DNA of 64,000 bases. Source: Gemmobacter nectariphilus (GTDB lineage: Bacteria > Pseudomonadota > Alphaproteobacteria > Rhodobacterales > Rhodobacteraceae). The notes beneath the pieces were generated by a model, which ran no database searches, had not been told where the DNA came from, and saw only the letters and a program-made list of their open reading frames with translations. The stretch lies in the NCBI GenBank assembly GCA_020721445.1, contig DYMU01000004.1, positions 112,200-176,199 on the forward strand. The letters are read 5' to 3'. This document shows positions 1-11,342 of this stretch, in pieces. Numbering within the stretch: the stretch's first letter is position 1; the number at the start of each line of letters is the position of its first letter. The position numbers and the translations under genes were made by a program.

Positions 1-169
1 CGGGCCCCTCCCGCCCTGTCGCCTCACGCATGATCACATTCGTATGAGGCGATATGTCGCCCCGTCAAGCAATGTCGCATCCGGGGCGCGGAAGGGCGCT
101 ATTTTGTGTTCGCAAGACGGGCCGGGCGTTAACACAAAGGGCAGGACCACACCGCACAAGGAGCGCGCG

Positions 170-1729
170 ATGGACATCACATCAGTCGATTCGGCCCACG
201 CCCCGCGGCGCGCGCGCGGCGGCGGCGGATCGGCACGCCGGGCCGAACGCACCGCCGTTTCGCTGGACAGCGCCCGGTTCATTCAGCGCAACATCCCGAA
301 CTTCGACATCCTGAACGATGAAGCCCTTGCGATCATCGAATGGAACGCCGAAACCGTGCTGGAGGAAATCGGCGTCAACTTTGTCGAAAACCCCGCGGCC
401 CTGGCGCTGTGGCGCGCCGCAGGGGCCGATGTGCAGGGTGAGCGGGTTCATCTCCCGCGGGGCCTTGCGCGCAAGCTGTGCGCCACGGCCCCCGGCAGTT
501 TTACCCAGCATGCGCGCAACCCCGCGCGCAATGTCGAGATCGGCGGCCGCAATCTGGTGCTGGCCCCGGTCTATGGCCCGCCCTTCGTGCGCGATCTGGA
601 GGGCGGGCGGCGCTATGCCACGATTGCCGATTTCCAGAACTTCGTGAAACTGGGCTATATGAGCAAATGGCTGCACCATTCGGGTGGCACGGTATGCGAG
701 CCGACCGACGTGCCGGTGAACAAGCGCCATCTGGACATGCTGCACGCCCATATGGTGCTGTCGGACAAGCCCTACATGGGGTCAGTCACCGAACCCAGCC
801 GGGCCGAGGACTCGGTTCAGATGTCGAAGGTCCTGTTTGGTGCCGATTTCGTTGACCGCAACACGGTGATGACCTCACTGATCAACATCAACAGCCCGCT
901 GACCTTTGACAGCATCATGATGGGTGCGCTGGAGGTTTACGCGCGCGCAAATCAGGCAGTGATCATTTCTCCATTCATCGTCGGCGGTGCGATGGCCCCG
1001 GTCACGGTGGCAGGCACGCTGACGCAAGTGCTGGCCGAGGTGCTGGCAGGCGTGGCCTATTCCCAACTGATCCAGCCCGGTGCCCCGGTGATCTTTGGCG
1101 CCTTCGTCACCAGCATCGACATGAACTCGGGCGCGCCGACCTTTGGCACACCCGAGGCCGCGCATATCACCTATGGCGCGGGGCAACTTGCCCGGCGGAT
1201 GGGGCTGCCCTACCGGTCGGGCGGGGCGTTCTGCGGATCGAAATTGCCCGATGCGCAGGCGGCCTATGAGACGGCGAACAGCCTGAACACCGCACTGCTG
1301 GCGGGGGTGAACTTCATGCTGCACGCCTGCGGCTGGCTGGAGGGCGGGCTGGTCAGCAGCTATGAGAAATACGTGATGGACGCCGACCAGTTGGGCGCGC
1401 TGCACCATCTGGCCCAAGGCGTGATGATCGACACCAACGGTCAGGCAATGGAGGCCCTGCGCGAGGTCGGCCCCGGCGGCCATTTCCTGGGCTGTGCCCA
1501 TACCCAGGCCAATTTCAAATCGGCGTTCTGGCGCAGCGACCTGTTCGACTACAAGCCGTTCGAGACCTGGGCCGAGGAAGGCGCCCGCGACACCCAGTCG
1601 CTGGCTGCCGTGCGGGTCAGAAAGCAGCTTGGCGACTATCAGCAGCCCGCCCTGGATGACGGGGTGCGCGAGGCGCTGGACGATTACGTGGCCCGCAAGA
1701 AGGCATCTGTGCCGGATGCCTTCATCTGA
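170..1729 (+). CDS. Trimethylamine methyltransferase family protein (MttB superfamily, non-pyrrolysine type)
   Basis: Long uninterrupted ORF with MttB-like segments (AETVLEEIGVNF, GGTVCEPTDVPVN, GGAFCGSKLPDAQAAYE); start set at ATG 170 after a GGAG-like RBS rather than ORF-track 44. Confidence 0.88.
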   Translation: MDITSVDSAHAPRRARGGGGSARRAERTAVSLDSARFIQRNIPNFDILNDEALAIIEWNAETVLEEIGVNFVENPAALALWRAAGADVQGERVHLPRGLARKLCATAPGSFTQHARNPARNVEIGGRNLVLAPVYGPPFVRDLEGGRRYATIADFQNFVKLGYMSKWLHHSGGTVCEPTDVPVNKRHLDMLHAHMVLSDKPYMGSVTEPSRAEDSVQMSKVLFGADFVDRNTVMTSLININSPLTFDSIMMGALEVYARANQAVIISPFIVGGAMAPVTVAGTLTQVLAEVLAGVAYSQLIQPGAPVIFGAFVTSIDMNSGAPTFGTPEAAHITYGAGQLARRMGLPYRSGGAFCGSKLPDAQAAYETANSLNTALLAGVNFMLHACGWLEGGLVSSYEKYVMDADQLGALHHLAQGVMIDTNGQAMEALREVGPGGHFLGCAHTQANFKSAFWRSDLFDYKPFETWAEEGARDTQSLAAVRVRKQLGDYQQPALDDGVREALDDYVARKKASVPDAFI

Positions 1730-1800
1730 TACCTGATCCGACGGCCGGCCCGGGGGCAGGGCAGGCCGTCGGCGCCGGCCCGGTTCAGACCGGGTTAAGG

Positions 1801-1833
1801 CTGGTTTCAGACTGGTTTCAGACTGGTTTCAGA
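1801..1833. repeat. 11-bp tandem repeat (ctggtttcaga x3, degenerate fourth copy)
   Basis: ctggtttcagactggtttcagactggtttcagactgggg read directly. Confidence 0.9.
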
Positions 1834-1840
1834 CTGGGGT

Positions 1841-2119
1841 TCAAACCGGGCGCACCAGAACCCGCGCTTCGGCCAGCACCGCAATCAGCACTTCAATGTG
1901 ACGGGCGATCGAATAGCTGGCGTTGCCGGTCTTGCGGTCGGCTTCCATGCGTCCCTCTTCGGTCAGCAACTGCGACAGCGCCGCCTCGGGCGAGGCCGGC
2001 AGGTCGATCAGCCGCTTAAGATCACGGTCCCGGCGATAGTCGGTCAGACCGAACCTTGCGGCGCGCAACAGCAGACGGGGGCGGCGCAGATCGGCAAGGC
2101 GGGTGCGGAAATCAGACAT
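1841..2119 (-). CDS. DUF6477-like small protein
   Basis: 92-aa ORF MSDFRTRLADLRRPRLLLRAARFGL..., resembles a Rhodobacteraceae DUF6477 protein. Confidence 0.6.
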   Translation of the reverse strand: MSDFRTRLADLRRPRLLLRAARFGLTDYRRDRDLKRLIDLPASPEAALSQLLTEEGRMEADRKTGNASYSIARHIEVLIAVLAEARVLVRPV

Positions 2120-2336
2120 GGGACAGCTCCTGTTGTGTCTGCATCACCATAAAGCAGCACAACCATGCGTTGCCTTTTTTTGGGGATAGCCGCTCGGTCC
2201 CTTCGAATTCGCTTCATATTTTTAACAAATTATCCACACAGCCGCCGAAATTAACCAAGGCGTAACCTAATCTACCTCAGGTTGCGTTAACCAAAATTAA
2301 AGGGCAAGACACCGCGCGGCGGCCCCGGAAACAAAG

Positions 2337-3455
2337 ATGACATCGAACCTGTCCGCTGACTTTACCTTGCCTGCCTGGTTGCCAGATACCGTTCGGCTTT
2401 ATCTGGACCATACAGGTGTCGGGGTTCCCATCCGCGAACTGGCGCGACGCGAAGGGGCACATGCCTCGACCGTGATGCGCAAGGTCCGTCGCCTTGAGGC
2501 ACGGCGCGAAGACCCGCTTGTGGATGAAGCCCTTGCCCTGTTGGGGGACAGATCGACCGCATCAGCCAAAAAGGATGGTCCCAAGATGACTGTGATGCCG
2601 CATGCGCAACCCCAAAAACTGGATGATATCACCCTTGCCAGCGAAGGGCGCCGCATCCTGCGCCGTCTGGCCGAGCCGGGGGCGGTGCTGGCCATTGCGC
2701 CAGACATGGAAAAGGCCGTGGTCATCCGCGCCTTTCCCGATGGCAAACAGGCCCGCACCGGCGTGGTCGACCGGGCCGTGGCCCAGGCCTTTGCGCTGAA
2801 GGACTGGATCGTATGCGCCAAGCAAGGCCGGGTGTCGCGCTATGAGATCACCTCGGTCGGGCGGGCCGCGCTGAAGCGGCTGATTGACGAGGCGGATCTG
2901 GCGCGCCATGCGCATCAGGCCGGTCTGGCCGAAGCCGCGATGCCCTTTGCCGATCAGCACCGCACCTGGGACATCCGCCACGTCGCCGAGGGCGGGCAAA
3001 CCCGCCGCGTCCGCTATAACCTTGCCGAAAGCCCGATCGCGCTTCTGGGGCGGCGGCGCGACAAGGATGGCCAGCCGTTTCTGGAACCCGACCTGATCCG
3101 CGTGGCCGAACGGCTGCGCGAGGATTTCGAACTGGCGCAGATGGGCCCCCGGGTGGCGCAAAACTGGGAACGCTTCCTGACCGCGGGCGACCGTGGCGCG
3201 TTTCGCCCCGACGCGGGCCATGGCGAAGGCCCGTCGCGCGCCCGCGAACGGGTGGCTGCGGCCCTGCGCGATCTTGGCCCCGGTCTGGGCGATGTGGCGC
3301 TGCGGGTGTGCTGCTTTCTGGAAGGCATCGAGACGGCGGAAAAGCGCATGGGATGGGCTGCACGGTCCGGCAAGGTGGTGCTGCGCATCGCGTTGCAACG
3401 CTTGCGCCGGCATTACGAGGAAACCATGGGCGGCGCGCATCCGCTGATCGGCTAG
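2337..3455 (+). CDS. DUF6456 / helix-turn-helix domain protein
   Basis: N-terminal HTH-like region ([23 protein letters not shown]) and C-terminal DUF6456-like region. Confidence 0.65.
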   Translation: MTSNLSADFTLPAWLPDTVRLYLDHTGVGVPIRELARREGAHASTVMRKVRRLEARREDPLVDEALALLGDRSTASAKKDGPKMTVMPHAQPQKLDDITLASEGRRILRRLAEPGAVLAIAPDMEKAVVIRAFPDGKQARTGVVDRAVAQAFALKDWIVCAKQGRVSRYEITSVGRAALKRLIDEADLARHAHQAGLAEAAMPFADQHRTWDIRHVAEGGQTRRVRYNLAESPIALLGRRRDKDGQPFLEPDLIRVAERLREDFELAQMGPRVAQNWERFLTAGDRGAFRPDAGHGEGPSRARERVAAALRDLGPGLGDVALRVCCFLEGIETAEKRMGWAARSGKVVLRIALQRLRRHYEETMGGAHPLIG

Positions 3456-3573
3456 GGCCGGGGCACCGTCATGGCCTGCCGCCGTGCCGATGGTGCGGCG
3501 GCAGAGCCGTTGCCTTTCCGCCGGTTCGGCCTTATGTCCTTGGGCCTACGACAGACCCGGGGGGCACCTTATC

Positions 3574-4524
3574 TTGCGCGATCTGAACATTCCCGATCAA
3601 CGCCACCCCGAAAAGGCGCATCGCCCCGACAATGCCCAGCCGAAGAAACCGTCGTGGATCAGGGTCAAGGCCCCCACCTCCGAAGGCTACAAGCAGACCC
3701 GCGCCATTCTGAAGGACAAAAAGCTGGTCACGGTCTGCGAGGAAGCCGGCTGCCCGAACGTCGGCGAATGCTGGAGCGCGGGCCATGCCACCATGATGAT
3801 CATGGGCGAGATCTGCACCCGTGGCTGCACCTTCTGCAATGTCGCCACCGGCAAGCCGCAGACCCTTGATGCGTTCGAGCCAGGGCGTGTGGCCCATGCG
3901 GTGGCGGAACTGGGGCTGAAACATGTGGTGATCACATCCGTCGACCGCGATGATCTGGACGATGGCGGGGCCGAGCATTTTGCCCAGACCATTCGCGCCG
4001 TGCGCCACCGCAGCCCGGGCACCACGATTGAAATCCTGACGCCGGATTTCCTGAAATGCCCGGCCTCGGCATTGGAGCGGGTGGTCGAGGCGCGGCCCGA
4101 TGTGTTCAACCACAACCTGGAAACCGTGCCGGGCCTGTATCTGGAGGTGCGCCCCGGCGCGCGGTATTTCCACAGCCTGCGGCTGTTGCAGCGCGTCAAG
4201 GAACTGGACCCCGCGATGTTCACCAAATCCGGCATCATGCTGGGCCTTGGTGAAGACCGGGCCGGCGTGTTGCAGGTGATGGACGATCTGCGCAGCGCCG
4301 ATGTCGATTTCCTGACCATCGGCCAATACCTGCAACCAACCCCCAAGCACCATGCGGTCGCGCGCTTCGTGCCCCCCGACGAGTTCAAGGCCTTTGAAAC
4401 CGCTGCCTATGGCAAGGGCTTTCTCATGGTCTCAGCCACTCCGCTGACCCGGTCGTCCTATCATGCGCGGGAAGATTTCGCCCGCCTGCGCGCGGCGCGG
4501 ATGGACAGGCTGGGCCGCGGCTGA
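3574..4524 (+). CDS. lipA: Lipoyl synthase
   Basis: Radical [16 protein letters not shown] and [13 protein letters not shown] motifs; probable TTG start at 3574. Confidence 0.95.
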   Translation: MRDLNIPDQRHPEKAHRPDNAQPKKPSWIRVKAPTSEGYKQTRAILKDKKLVTVCEEAGCPNVGECWSAGHATMMIMGEICTRGCTFCNVATGKPQTLDAFEPGRVAHAVAELGLKHVVITSVDRDDLDDGGAEHFAQTIRAVRHRSPGTTIEILTPDFLKCPASALERVVEARPDVFNHNLETVPGLYLEVRPGARYFHSLRLLQRVKELDPAMFTKSGIMLGLGEDRAGVLQVMDDLRSADVDFLTIGQYLQPTPKHHAVARFVPPDEFKAFETAAYGKGFLMVSATPLTRSSYHAREDFARLRAARMDRLGRG

Positions 4525-4544
4525 GTCAATTGGGCCGGTGCAAG

Positions 4545-4600
4545 AGAGGGGCTCTGCCCCTCGGCTGCGCCTCACCCCGGGGTATTTCTGCCAAGAGGAA
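4545..4600 (+). repeat. Copy of a GC-rich palindromic extragenic repeat (ggggctctgcccctcggctgcgcctcaccccggggtatttctgccaagaggaaa)
   Basis: Same architecture as copies at 21258-21318 and 21338-21389. Confidence 0.6.
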
Positions 4601-4635
4601 ATCAGTGCCGGGTCTGGTCTTGGTGGGTGGCGGCG

Positions 4636-5091
4636 TCAGCGGGTGCGGCCGTAGAGCACCTCTGCCCGGCGCTCAAAGGCCCGCACCACGCGCTGCATGG
4701 CGTCGTTGAACACCACGCCGATGATGCCTTGCAAAATGGCATTGCGAAACTCGAAATCCACAAAGAAATCGACCTCGCAGCCGCCGGGGGCATCGCGAAA
4801 CTCCCATGTCGACTTCATGTATCTGAACGGGCCGTCCAGATATTCGGTGTCGATCTTGCGCATTGCGGGCCATAGCGTCACGCGGCTGCCGAAGCGTTCG
4901 CGAAACACCTTGAAGCTGATCACCAGATCGGCCTCCATCACCTCGGAGCCGTTGGCCTGACGGGTGCGCGACCGGATGCGGGCGGCGGAATTCCAGGGCA
5001 GGAATTGTGGGTAAGATGCCACATCCGACACCAGAGCATACATCTGATCAGCGCTGTAGGGCATCATACGGGTTTCGGTGTGGGTCGGCAT
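4636..5091 (-). CDS. COQ10/RatA-type START-domain protein (ubiquinone-binding)
   Basis: MPTHTETRMMPYSADQMYALVSDVASYPQFLPW, typical COQ10 family. Confidence 0.88.
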   Translation of the reverse strand: MPTHTETRMMPYSADQMYALVSDVASYPQFLPWNSAARIRSRTRQANGSEVMEADLVISFKVFRERFGSRVTLWPAMRKIDTEYLDGPFRYMKSTWEFRDAPGGCEVDFFVDFEFRNAILQGIIGVVFNDAMQRVVRAFERRAEVLYGRTR

Positions 5092-5155
5092 GTGCAGTTT
5101 CCGTGACTTGGTCTTTGCAATTGAGTAGAAAGCCCGCAGAAATCAAGAGGACAGC

Positions 5156-5704
5156 ATGACCGAGCGACCATATGTCATCGACCAGATGATCAGCGCCAAA
5201 GCCATCGCAGCAAGGGTCGAGGCACTGGCGCGCGAGATCACCAGCCATTTTGCCGACAGTGACAAGCTGGTGGTGGTGGGGCTTTTGCGCGGGTCTTTCG
5301 TGTTCATCGCCGATCTGGTGCGCGAGATCGACCTTCCCGTGGAGGTCGATTTCCTTGAGGCCTCGAGCTATGGCGACACCATGCACTCCTCACGCGAGGT
5401 GCGTATCCTCAAGGACTTGCGCGGCGAGATTGCCGGGCGGGATGTGCTGGTGGTGGAAGACATCGTCGATACCGGCTTTACCCTGAGCCATGTCCTGCAT
5501 CTGCTGGAGGCGCGGGAGCCGAAGCGGTTGAAGGTCTGCGCGCTGTTGGACAAGCCGACGCGGCGCGAGGTGCCGATCAAGGCCGACTGGATCGGCTTCG
5601 AGATCCCCGATGAATTCGTCGTGGGCTATGGCATCGACTTTGCGCAGCGCAACCGCAACCTGCCCTATATCGGCAAGGTGCGGTTTACGGACGATGCGGC
5701 ATGA
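5156..5704 (+). CDS. hpt: Hypoxanthine phosphoribosyltransferase
   Basis: PRTase motif [29 protein letters not shown]. Confidence 0.93.
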   Translation: MTERPYVIDQMISAKAIAARVEALAREITSHFADSDKLVVVGLLRGSFVFIADLVREIDLPVEVDFLEASSYGDTMHSSREVRILKDLRGEIAGRDVLVVEDIVDTGFTLSHVLHLLEAREPKRLKVCALLDKPTRREVPIKADWIGFEIPDEFVVGYGIDFAQRNRNLPYIGKVRFTDDAA

Positions 5705-5874
5705 CGCCGATCTGGCTGCTGCGGATGGCCAAGTGGCTGCGCCATCTGCCGTCCTGGGGGCGGGTCAAGCTGGTGGTGGGTGTGGTGCTGGCCTGTCTGG
5801 TGCTGGCCGGGATCGAGGTCATCTTCGGCTGGCCCGAGGCTTTGACGGTGGAAAGGCTGCGGCCTCGGCCTTGA
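5701..5874 (+). CDS. Small single-TM protein (57 aa), translationally coupled to hpt
   Basis: ATGA overlap with hpt stop; [57 protein letters not shown]; not in ORF track because below length cutoff. Confidence 0.65.
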   Translation: MTPIWLLRMAKWLRHLPSWGRVKLVVGVVLACLVLAGIEVIFGWPEALTVERLRPRP

Positions 5875-6017
5875 GCCCCAGAGCCCGCCTGCAGAGCCTG
5901 CCCCCCGAGAATGATCCCCTGACCATGACCGGTCACGAAAAGGGCATCTGACCTTTGGCGCCACTTGCGCTATCGTGGGATCAAGGCGCTGATTTTCTGC
6001 TTGAAAAGGGAGGGTTC

Positions 6018-6908
6018 ATGTCCCGCTTGCCGCTGTTTTTGCTGTTTGCCGCCGTGGTCGGCGGGGCGATCTTCTGGCTGGTGACCGGGCCCGACGCCTT
6101 GCCTGCGGATCATTTCGCGGGGGTGACCGGCGATGCCGCCCGCGGCGAAGGCATCTTTGCCGCGACCGGCTGTGCGTCTTGCCACATGGCGCCGGGGGCC
6201 AAGGGAGAGGCGCAACTGGTGCTGGCCGGTGGGCAGCGCTTTGTGTCAGACTTCGGCACCTTCGTGGCCCCCAACATCAGCCCCGATGCGACCCATGGCA
6301 TTGGTGGCTGGTCGCTGATGGACCTGGCCAACGCCGTGCAGCGTGGCGTGACGCCGGATGGCCAGCACCTGTATCCGGCCTTGCCCTATTGGTCCTATGC
6401 CCGGATGCAGCCGCAGGATGTGGCCGATCTTTACGCCTATCTGCTGACCCTGCCGCCCAGTGACGCAGCAAGCCTGCCGCATGATCTGGGGTTTCCGTTC
6501 AACATCCGCCGCGTGGTGGGCGGCTGGAAAATCCTGAACCGGGAGCGCGATTTTGTGGTGCAGGGCGATCTGACAGAACCCGAGGCGCGCGGTCGCTATA
6601 TCGCCGAGGCGATGGCGCATTGCGGTGAATGCCACACGCCGCGCAATGCCCTTGGCGGGCTGGACACCGCGCGCTGGCTGGCGGGCGCGCCCAACCCGTC
6701 GGGGCAGGGCGATATTCCCAACATCACCCCGGCCAGGCTGAGCTGGAGTGAGGCGGACATCGTGGCCTATCTGACCACCGGTTTCACGCCCGATTATGAC
6801 ACGGCGGGTGGCCATATGGTGCATGTGGTGGAAAACATGGCCAGACTGCCCGACAGTGACCGGGCGGCGGTGGCGGCCTATCTCAAACGCGTGCCGGGTA
6901 TCGAGTAG
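6018..6908 (+). CDS. Diheme c-type cytochrome
   Basis: Two CXXCH motifs (CASCH, CGECH) and N-terminal signal anchor. Confidence 0.88.
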   Translation: MSRLPLFLLFAAVVGGAIFWLVTGPDALPADHFAGVTGDAARGEGIFAATGCASCHMAPGAKGEAQLVLAGGQRFVSDFGTFVAPNISPDATHGIGGWSLMDLANAVQRGVTPDGQHLYPALPYWSYARMQPQDVADLYAYLLTLPPSDAASLPHDLGFPFNIRRVVGGWKILNRERDFVVQGDLTEPEARGRYIAEAMAHCGECHTPRNALGGLDTARWLAGAPNPSGQGDIPNITPARLSWSEADIVAYLTTGFTPDYDTAGGHMVHVVENMARLPDSDRAAVAAYLKRVPGIE

Positions 6909-6970
6909 CGCTGGCCGCTGTCTGCCGGGCGTTCGGTGGCAAGTCGCCTGAAATGGCAAAGGCGCGCCGG

Positions 6971-7438
6971 TCAGCCGCGCAGTGCGCGTGCCAGCAAGGT
7001 CAACGCGTGGTTTACCGTGGCGGCGCGCACCTTGGCGCGGCCGATGGCGCCGAACTCGACGGTTTCCACGCTGACCCCCTGGGCGCAGGCAATGCCAAAG
7101 CACACCCGGCCTTCGGGCTTGAACCCTGACCCGCCTGGCCCGGCGATGCCGGTCACTGCCACCGCGACTGTTGCCTCAGAGCGTTGCAACGCGCCTTGCG
7201 CCATTTCTGCCGCGACCTCTTCGCTGACCGCGCCCAGTCGGTCCAACGTCAGCGGCGACACCCCCAGCATCGATACCTTGGCGGCATTGGAATAGGTGAT
7301 GAAGCCGCGATCGAACACGTCGGATGACCCGGCCACATCGGTCAGCGCCGCCCCGATCAAGCCGCCGGTGCAGCTTTCTGCCGTGGCGATCTTTGCCCCT
7401 TGGGCGCGGGCAAGCGCAAGCACCTGATCGGCTGTCAT
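6971..7438 (-). CDS. CinA C-terminal domain / nicotinamide-nucleotide amidohydrolase
   Basis: [44 protein letters not shown]. Confidence 0.9.
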   Translation of the reverse strand: MTADQVLALARAQGAKIATAESCTGGLIGAALTDVAGSSDVFDRGFITYSNAAKVSMLGVSPLTLDRLGAVSEEVAAEMAQGALQRSEATVAVAVTGIAGPGGSGFKPEGRVCFGIACAQGVSVETVEFGAIGRAKVRAATVNHALTLLARALRG

Positions 7439-7932
7439 CGCATCAACACCCCATGCGCCACCCCGGCGGCGATGATTGTGGCCAGCCCGGCAAACAGCCC
7501 GGCCCAAAGGTCATCCAGCATAACCCCCTTGGCATCACCGCGACGGTCGGCGCGGCCGATGACCCAAGGTTTCCAGATGTCGAACAGCCGGAAGAACAGG
7601 AATGCCGCGACCCAACCGGGGTAGGCGGCCAATCCCCAATCCTCCATCCCGCGCGACCAGAAGGCGGCGGCGGGAAACAGCAGTGCCAGCCATTGGCCTG
7701 CGACCTCGTCGATCACGATCTCGGACGGGTCTTCGCCGGGGCGGTCACGCAAGGCCTGTTCGCAGGCCCAAAAGCCAAGCGCAGTCACGGCGACAGTGGC
7801 CGCCACCAGCACCGGAAAGCCCAGCAGATGGTCAATTGCCATGCCAAGGGCAATCGCCAATGCCGAACCCCAGGTGCCGGGCGCCGGGCGCAACAGGCCG
7901 ACATAGCCAAAGGTGGTGATCGCGCGGATCAT
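7435..7932 (-). CDS. pgpA: Phosphatidylglycerophosphatase A
   Basis: [22 protein letters not shown]; PgpA family. Confidence 0.9.
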   Translation of the reverse strand: MIRAITTFGYVGLLRPAPGTWGSALAIALGMAIDHLLGFPVLVAATVAVTALGFWACEQALRDRPGEDPSEIVIDEVAGQWLALLFPAAAFWSRGMEDWGLAAYPGWVAAFLFFRLFDIWKPWVIGRADRRGDAKGVMLDDLWAGLFAGLATIIAAGVAHGVLMR

Positions 7933-9056
7933 GCCTGCACCAGGGCGCAGGTTGCCAAGGCAGCGATGCCCTCTTCGCGCCCCGTGAACCCCAGCCGTTC
8001 GGACGTGGTGGCTTTCACGCTGATCCTGCCCGCATCGACCCCCATGATCTCGGCCAAAGCCGCGCGCATCGCCGCCTGATGCGGGCCGACCTTGGGGCGT
8101 TCGCAGATCAGCGTCACGTCACAATTGGCAAGCCTGTAGCCGCGCTGCGCCACCCGGTCCATCGCGTGGCGCAAGAAGATGTGGCTGGCGGCACCCTTCC
8201 ATTGCGGATCAGAGGGCGGAAAATGCACGCCGATATCGCCCTCGGCCAAGGCGCCATAGATCGCGTCGGTCAGGGCATGCATGCCGACATCGGCATCGGA
8301 ATGGCCCAGAAGGGCGCGGCCATGCGGCACCTTCACCCCGCACAGCCAGCAGCCATCGCCTGTCGTGAAGGCATGCACGTCAAAGCCGTTGCCCAGCCGG
8401 ATATCCATGCTGCGTCCTTTCAAGATCGCCTCGGCGCGGGCGAAATCCGCCGCAAAGGTCAGTTTCAGGTTGTCTTCGTCGCCCGGCACGATGGCAACCG
8501 CATGGCCCGCCCAGCGGGCAACCTCGACATCATCGGCGGCGTGGCCGGGATGGGCGCGGTGGGCGGCAAGGATGGCGTCAAAGCGAAAGCCTTGCGGGGT
8601 TTGCGCCCGCCAAAGACCGTCGCGGCTGGCGGTGCCTTCAACCTGTGCGCCGCCGCGCCACAGCGCATCGGTCACGGCCAAGGCAGGGGCGGCCCCGACG
8701 GACCCGTCCAGCGCCGTCAGCACGCCTGCGATCACCCGCGCGGGCACCAGCGGGCGCGCGCCATCATGGATCAGAACACTGGTCACGTTCTGGCCTTCCA
8801 GCGCGATCAGGGCGTTGCACACCGATTCGGCCCGCGTCGCGCCACCGGGTACCATTTGCAGGCCAAAGCCTGTGGCGCGGGGGCGGTCATCGGGGTGGAT
8901 CACCAGCACAATCCGGTCAACACGCCCGCGAAAGGCGTCGATGGTATGGGCCAGAACCGGGCGTCCGGCCAGCAGTTGCCATTGCTTTGGCACATCCCCC
9001 CCGGCGCGGGTGCCCCGGCCAGCGGCAACGATGATGGCGGCTGTTGTCATGTTCAC
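7929..9056 (-). CDS. ispDF: Bifunctional IspD/IspF (MEP pathway)
   Basis: N-terminal IspD ([16 protein letters not shown]), C-terminal IspF ([26 protein letters not shown]). Confidence 0.95.
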   Translation of the reverse strand: MNMTTAAIIVAAGRGTRAGGDVPKQWQLLAGRPVLAHTIDAFRGRVDRIVLVIHPDDRPRATGFGLQMVPGGATRAESVCNALIALEGQNVTSVLIHDGARPLVPARVIAGVLTALDGSVGAAPALAVTDALWRGGAQVEGTASRDGLWRAQTPQGFRFDAILAAHRAHPGHAADDVEVARWAGHAVAIVPGDEDNLKLTFAADFARAEAILKGRSMDIRLGNGFDVHAFTTGDGCWLCGVKVPHGRALLGHSDADVGMHALTDAIYGALAEGDIGVHFPPSDPQWKGAASHIFLRHAMDRVAQRGYRLANCDVTLICERPKVGPHQAAMRAALAEIMGVDAGRISVKATTSERLGFTGREEGIAALATCALVQA

Positions 9057-9207
9057 CTCATGCCCCGTGGTTAAATCACCGCAGTGGCTTGCGCAACCTG
9101 TGCAGAAATCGCACGTAGGTGATTAAAAAATGTGCAATGCATGTTTTTACGTCATTTCCATGAGGGCCAGATTTGTTATCCTTGGGTCCGGGGCTTACTT
9201 GTTAGCT

Positions 9208-10221
9208 GTGCGCATAAGGATTGGGCAATTGGCCATTTCGCTCGACTCGGTTGTGATTGACCCGCCGGTGCTGCTGGCGCCGCTGGCGGGAATCACCGAT
9301 CTGCCGTTCCGGCAGGTGGTGGCGCGGTTTGGCGCGGGGCTGGTGGTGTCGGAAATGGTGGCCAGCGAAGACATGGTGCGGGCGCAACCGCTGGCCCGGG
9401 CGCGGGCCGAACTTGGCTTTGACGAGGCGGCCACGTCCGTGCAACTGGCGGGCCGCGATCCCTATTGGATGGCCGAGGCCGCGCGCTATGCCGAAGGGCA
9501 GGGCGCGCGGGTGATTGATATCAACATGGGATGCCCGGCCAAGCGGGTGACGGCGGCGGGCGGCAATGGGGCCTGCGGGTCTGCGCTGATGCGAGAGCCT
9601 GATCTGGCGGTGCGGCTGATCGCGGCGGTGGTGGCTGCGGTCAAGGTGCCGGTCACGCTGAAAACCCGGCTGGGCTGGGACCATGACTGCCTGAACGCGG
9701 CCGATCTGGCGCAAAGGGCCGAAGGCGCGGGGGTGCGGATGATCACCATCCATGGCCGCACCCGCAACCAGTTCTACAAGGGCCGCGCCGATTGGGCCGC
9801 CATCCGCGCGGTCAAGCAGGCGGTCAGCATCCCGGTGATCGCCAATGGCGATATCACCTGCCCCCAGACAGCGGCGCAGGCCTTGCGCCAATCGGGGGCC
9901 GATGGGGTGATGGTGGGGCGCGGTGCCCAAGGCGCGCCGTGGCGGCTGGCGCAGATTGCCCATGCGCTTTATGGCACGCCCGCGCCGATGGTGCCCACCG
10001 GAACGGCGCTGGCCGATCTGATCATCGACCATTATCAGGCGCAGCTTTCGTTTTACGGCCGCAAACTGGGGGTCAAGACCGCCCGCAAGCACCTGTCGTG
10101 GTATCTGGAAGAAGCGGGCACCCTGCACCACCGTGCCGCGATCCTGACGTCAGATGATCCGGCGCAGGTGGTGGCACTTTTGCGCGCCAGCTTTGCCCAA
10201 CCCGGAAAGGCCGCCGCATGA
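9208..10221 (+). CDS. dusB: tRNA dihydrouridine synthase DusB (NifR3)
   Basis: DINMGCPAKRV, TIHGRTRNQFYKG; precedes ntrBC; probable GTG start at 9208. Confidence 0.92.
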   Translation: MRIRIGQLAISLDSVVIDPPVLLAPLAGITDLPFRQVVARFGAGLVVSEMVASEDMVRAQPLARARAELGFDEAATSVQLAGRDPYWMAEAARYAEGQGARVIDINMGCPAKRVTAAGGNGACGSALMREPDLAVRLIAAVVAAVKVPVTLKTRLGWDHDCLNAADLAQRAEGAGVRMITIHGRTRNQFYKGRADWAAIRAVKQAVSIPVIANGDITCPQTAAQALRQSGADGVMVGRGAQGAPWRLAQIAHALYGTPAPMVPTGTALADLIIDHYQAQLSFYGRKLGVKTARKHLSWYLEEAGTLHHRAAILTSDDPAQVVALLRASFAQPGKAAA

Positions 10222-11342
10222 CCGCCTATCGCACGCCCTATCCGGTGCCGGGGGTGATCTGGGCCAGCCTGCCGATCCCGGCGCTGCTGATTGGCCATGA
10301 TGGCCGCATCGTCGAGGTCAACCTGGCTGGCGAGACCTTTCTGAACGCCTCGTCGCGCAGCCTGCTGGGCCAGCCTGCGCTGGACCGCCTGTCGATCGAC
10401 GCGCCGATGGAAGAGGCCTTTCTGCGCGCCCGCGAAAACCAGTCGCCGATCTTTTTGAATGATGTCGATGTCACCAACGGCGAACGCGCGCCGGTGCAGT
10501 GCAATATTCAGGTGGCACCGATGCACGACAACGCCAACTATCTGATGCTGCTGATCCACCCGCGCGACATCGCCGACCGTCTGGGCCGGTCCATGAGCGT
10601 GAAGTCGGCGGCGAAATCGGCCATCGGCATGGCCGAAATGCTGGCGCATGAGATCAAGAACCCGCTGGCCGGCATCTCGGGGGCGGCACAACTGATCAGC
10701 ATGAACGCCAATTCCGAAGACCGCGAATTGACCGATCTGATCGTCGAGGAAACCCGGCGCATCGTGAAACTGCTGGAACAGGTCGAACAGTTCGGCAACC
10801 TGCGCGCGCCCGACCGCCGCCCGGTGAACATCCATGACGCGCTGGACCGCGCCCGAAAATCGGCTCTGGTGGGCTTTGCCGCGCATATGCAGATCGTCGA
10901 GGATTACGACCCCTCGCTGCCCTCGACCTATGCCGACCCCGATCAGTTGATGCAGGTCTTCCTGAACCTGATCAAGAATGCCGCCGAGGCCAGCAAGGGC
11001 AGACCTGGCACCATCCGGCTGCGTACGTTTTACGACCTGTCACTGCGCCTGCGGCGCAAGACCGGCACCCCGTCGGTGTTGCCGCTGACGGTTGAAATCA
11101 TCGACGATGGACCCGGCATCCCGCCGGAAATCGCCGCCGATATCTTTGAACCCTTTGTTTCGGGCCGCGAAAACGGCACCGGACTTGGCCTTGCGCTGGT
11201 GTCAAAGATCATTTCCGACCACGAGGGCTGGGTTCAGGTCGACACGGTTCCGGGCCGGACCGTGTTTCGCGTATCGCTTCCCGTGGCCCCCAAGAAGCCC
11301 GAGGCCGCAAAGGCCGAAGCCTTGAACAAGGAGAAAAGCTGA
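10218..11342 (+). CDS. ntrB: Nitrogen regulation sensor histidine kinase NtrB
   Basis: H-box [18 protein letters not shown]-box DDGPGIPPE; operon context. Confidence 0.95.
   Translation: MTAYRTPYPVPGVIWASLPIPALLIGHDGRIVEVNLAGETFLNASSRSLLGQPALDRLSIDAPMEEAFLRARENQSPIFLNDVDVTNGERAPVQCNIQVAPMHDNANYLMLLIHPRDIADRLGRSMSVKSAAKSAIGMAEMLAHEIKNPLAGISGAAQLISMNANSEDRELTDLIVEETRRIVKLLEQVEQFGNLRAPDRRPVNIHDALDRARKSALVGFAAHMQIVEDYDPSLPSTYADPDQLMQVFLNLIKNAAEASKGRPGTIRLRTFYDLSLRLRRKTGTPSVLPLTVEIIDDGPGIPPEIAADIFEPFVSGRENGTGLGLALVSKIISDHEGWVQVDTVPGRTVFRVSLPVAPKKPEAAKAEALNKEKS

Noticed and set aside
170-1729. Pyrrolysine (in-frame amber) in the MttB homolog
   Set aside because: The ORF is continuous without an internal TAG, so it is the non-pyrrolysine type
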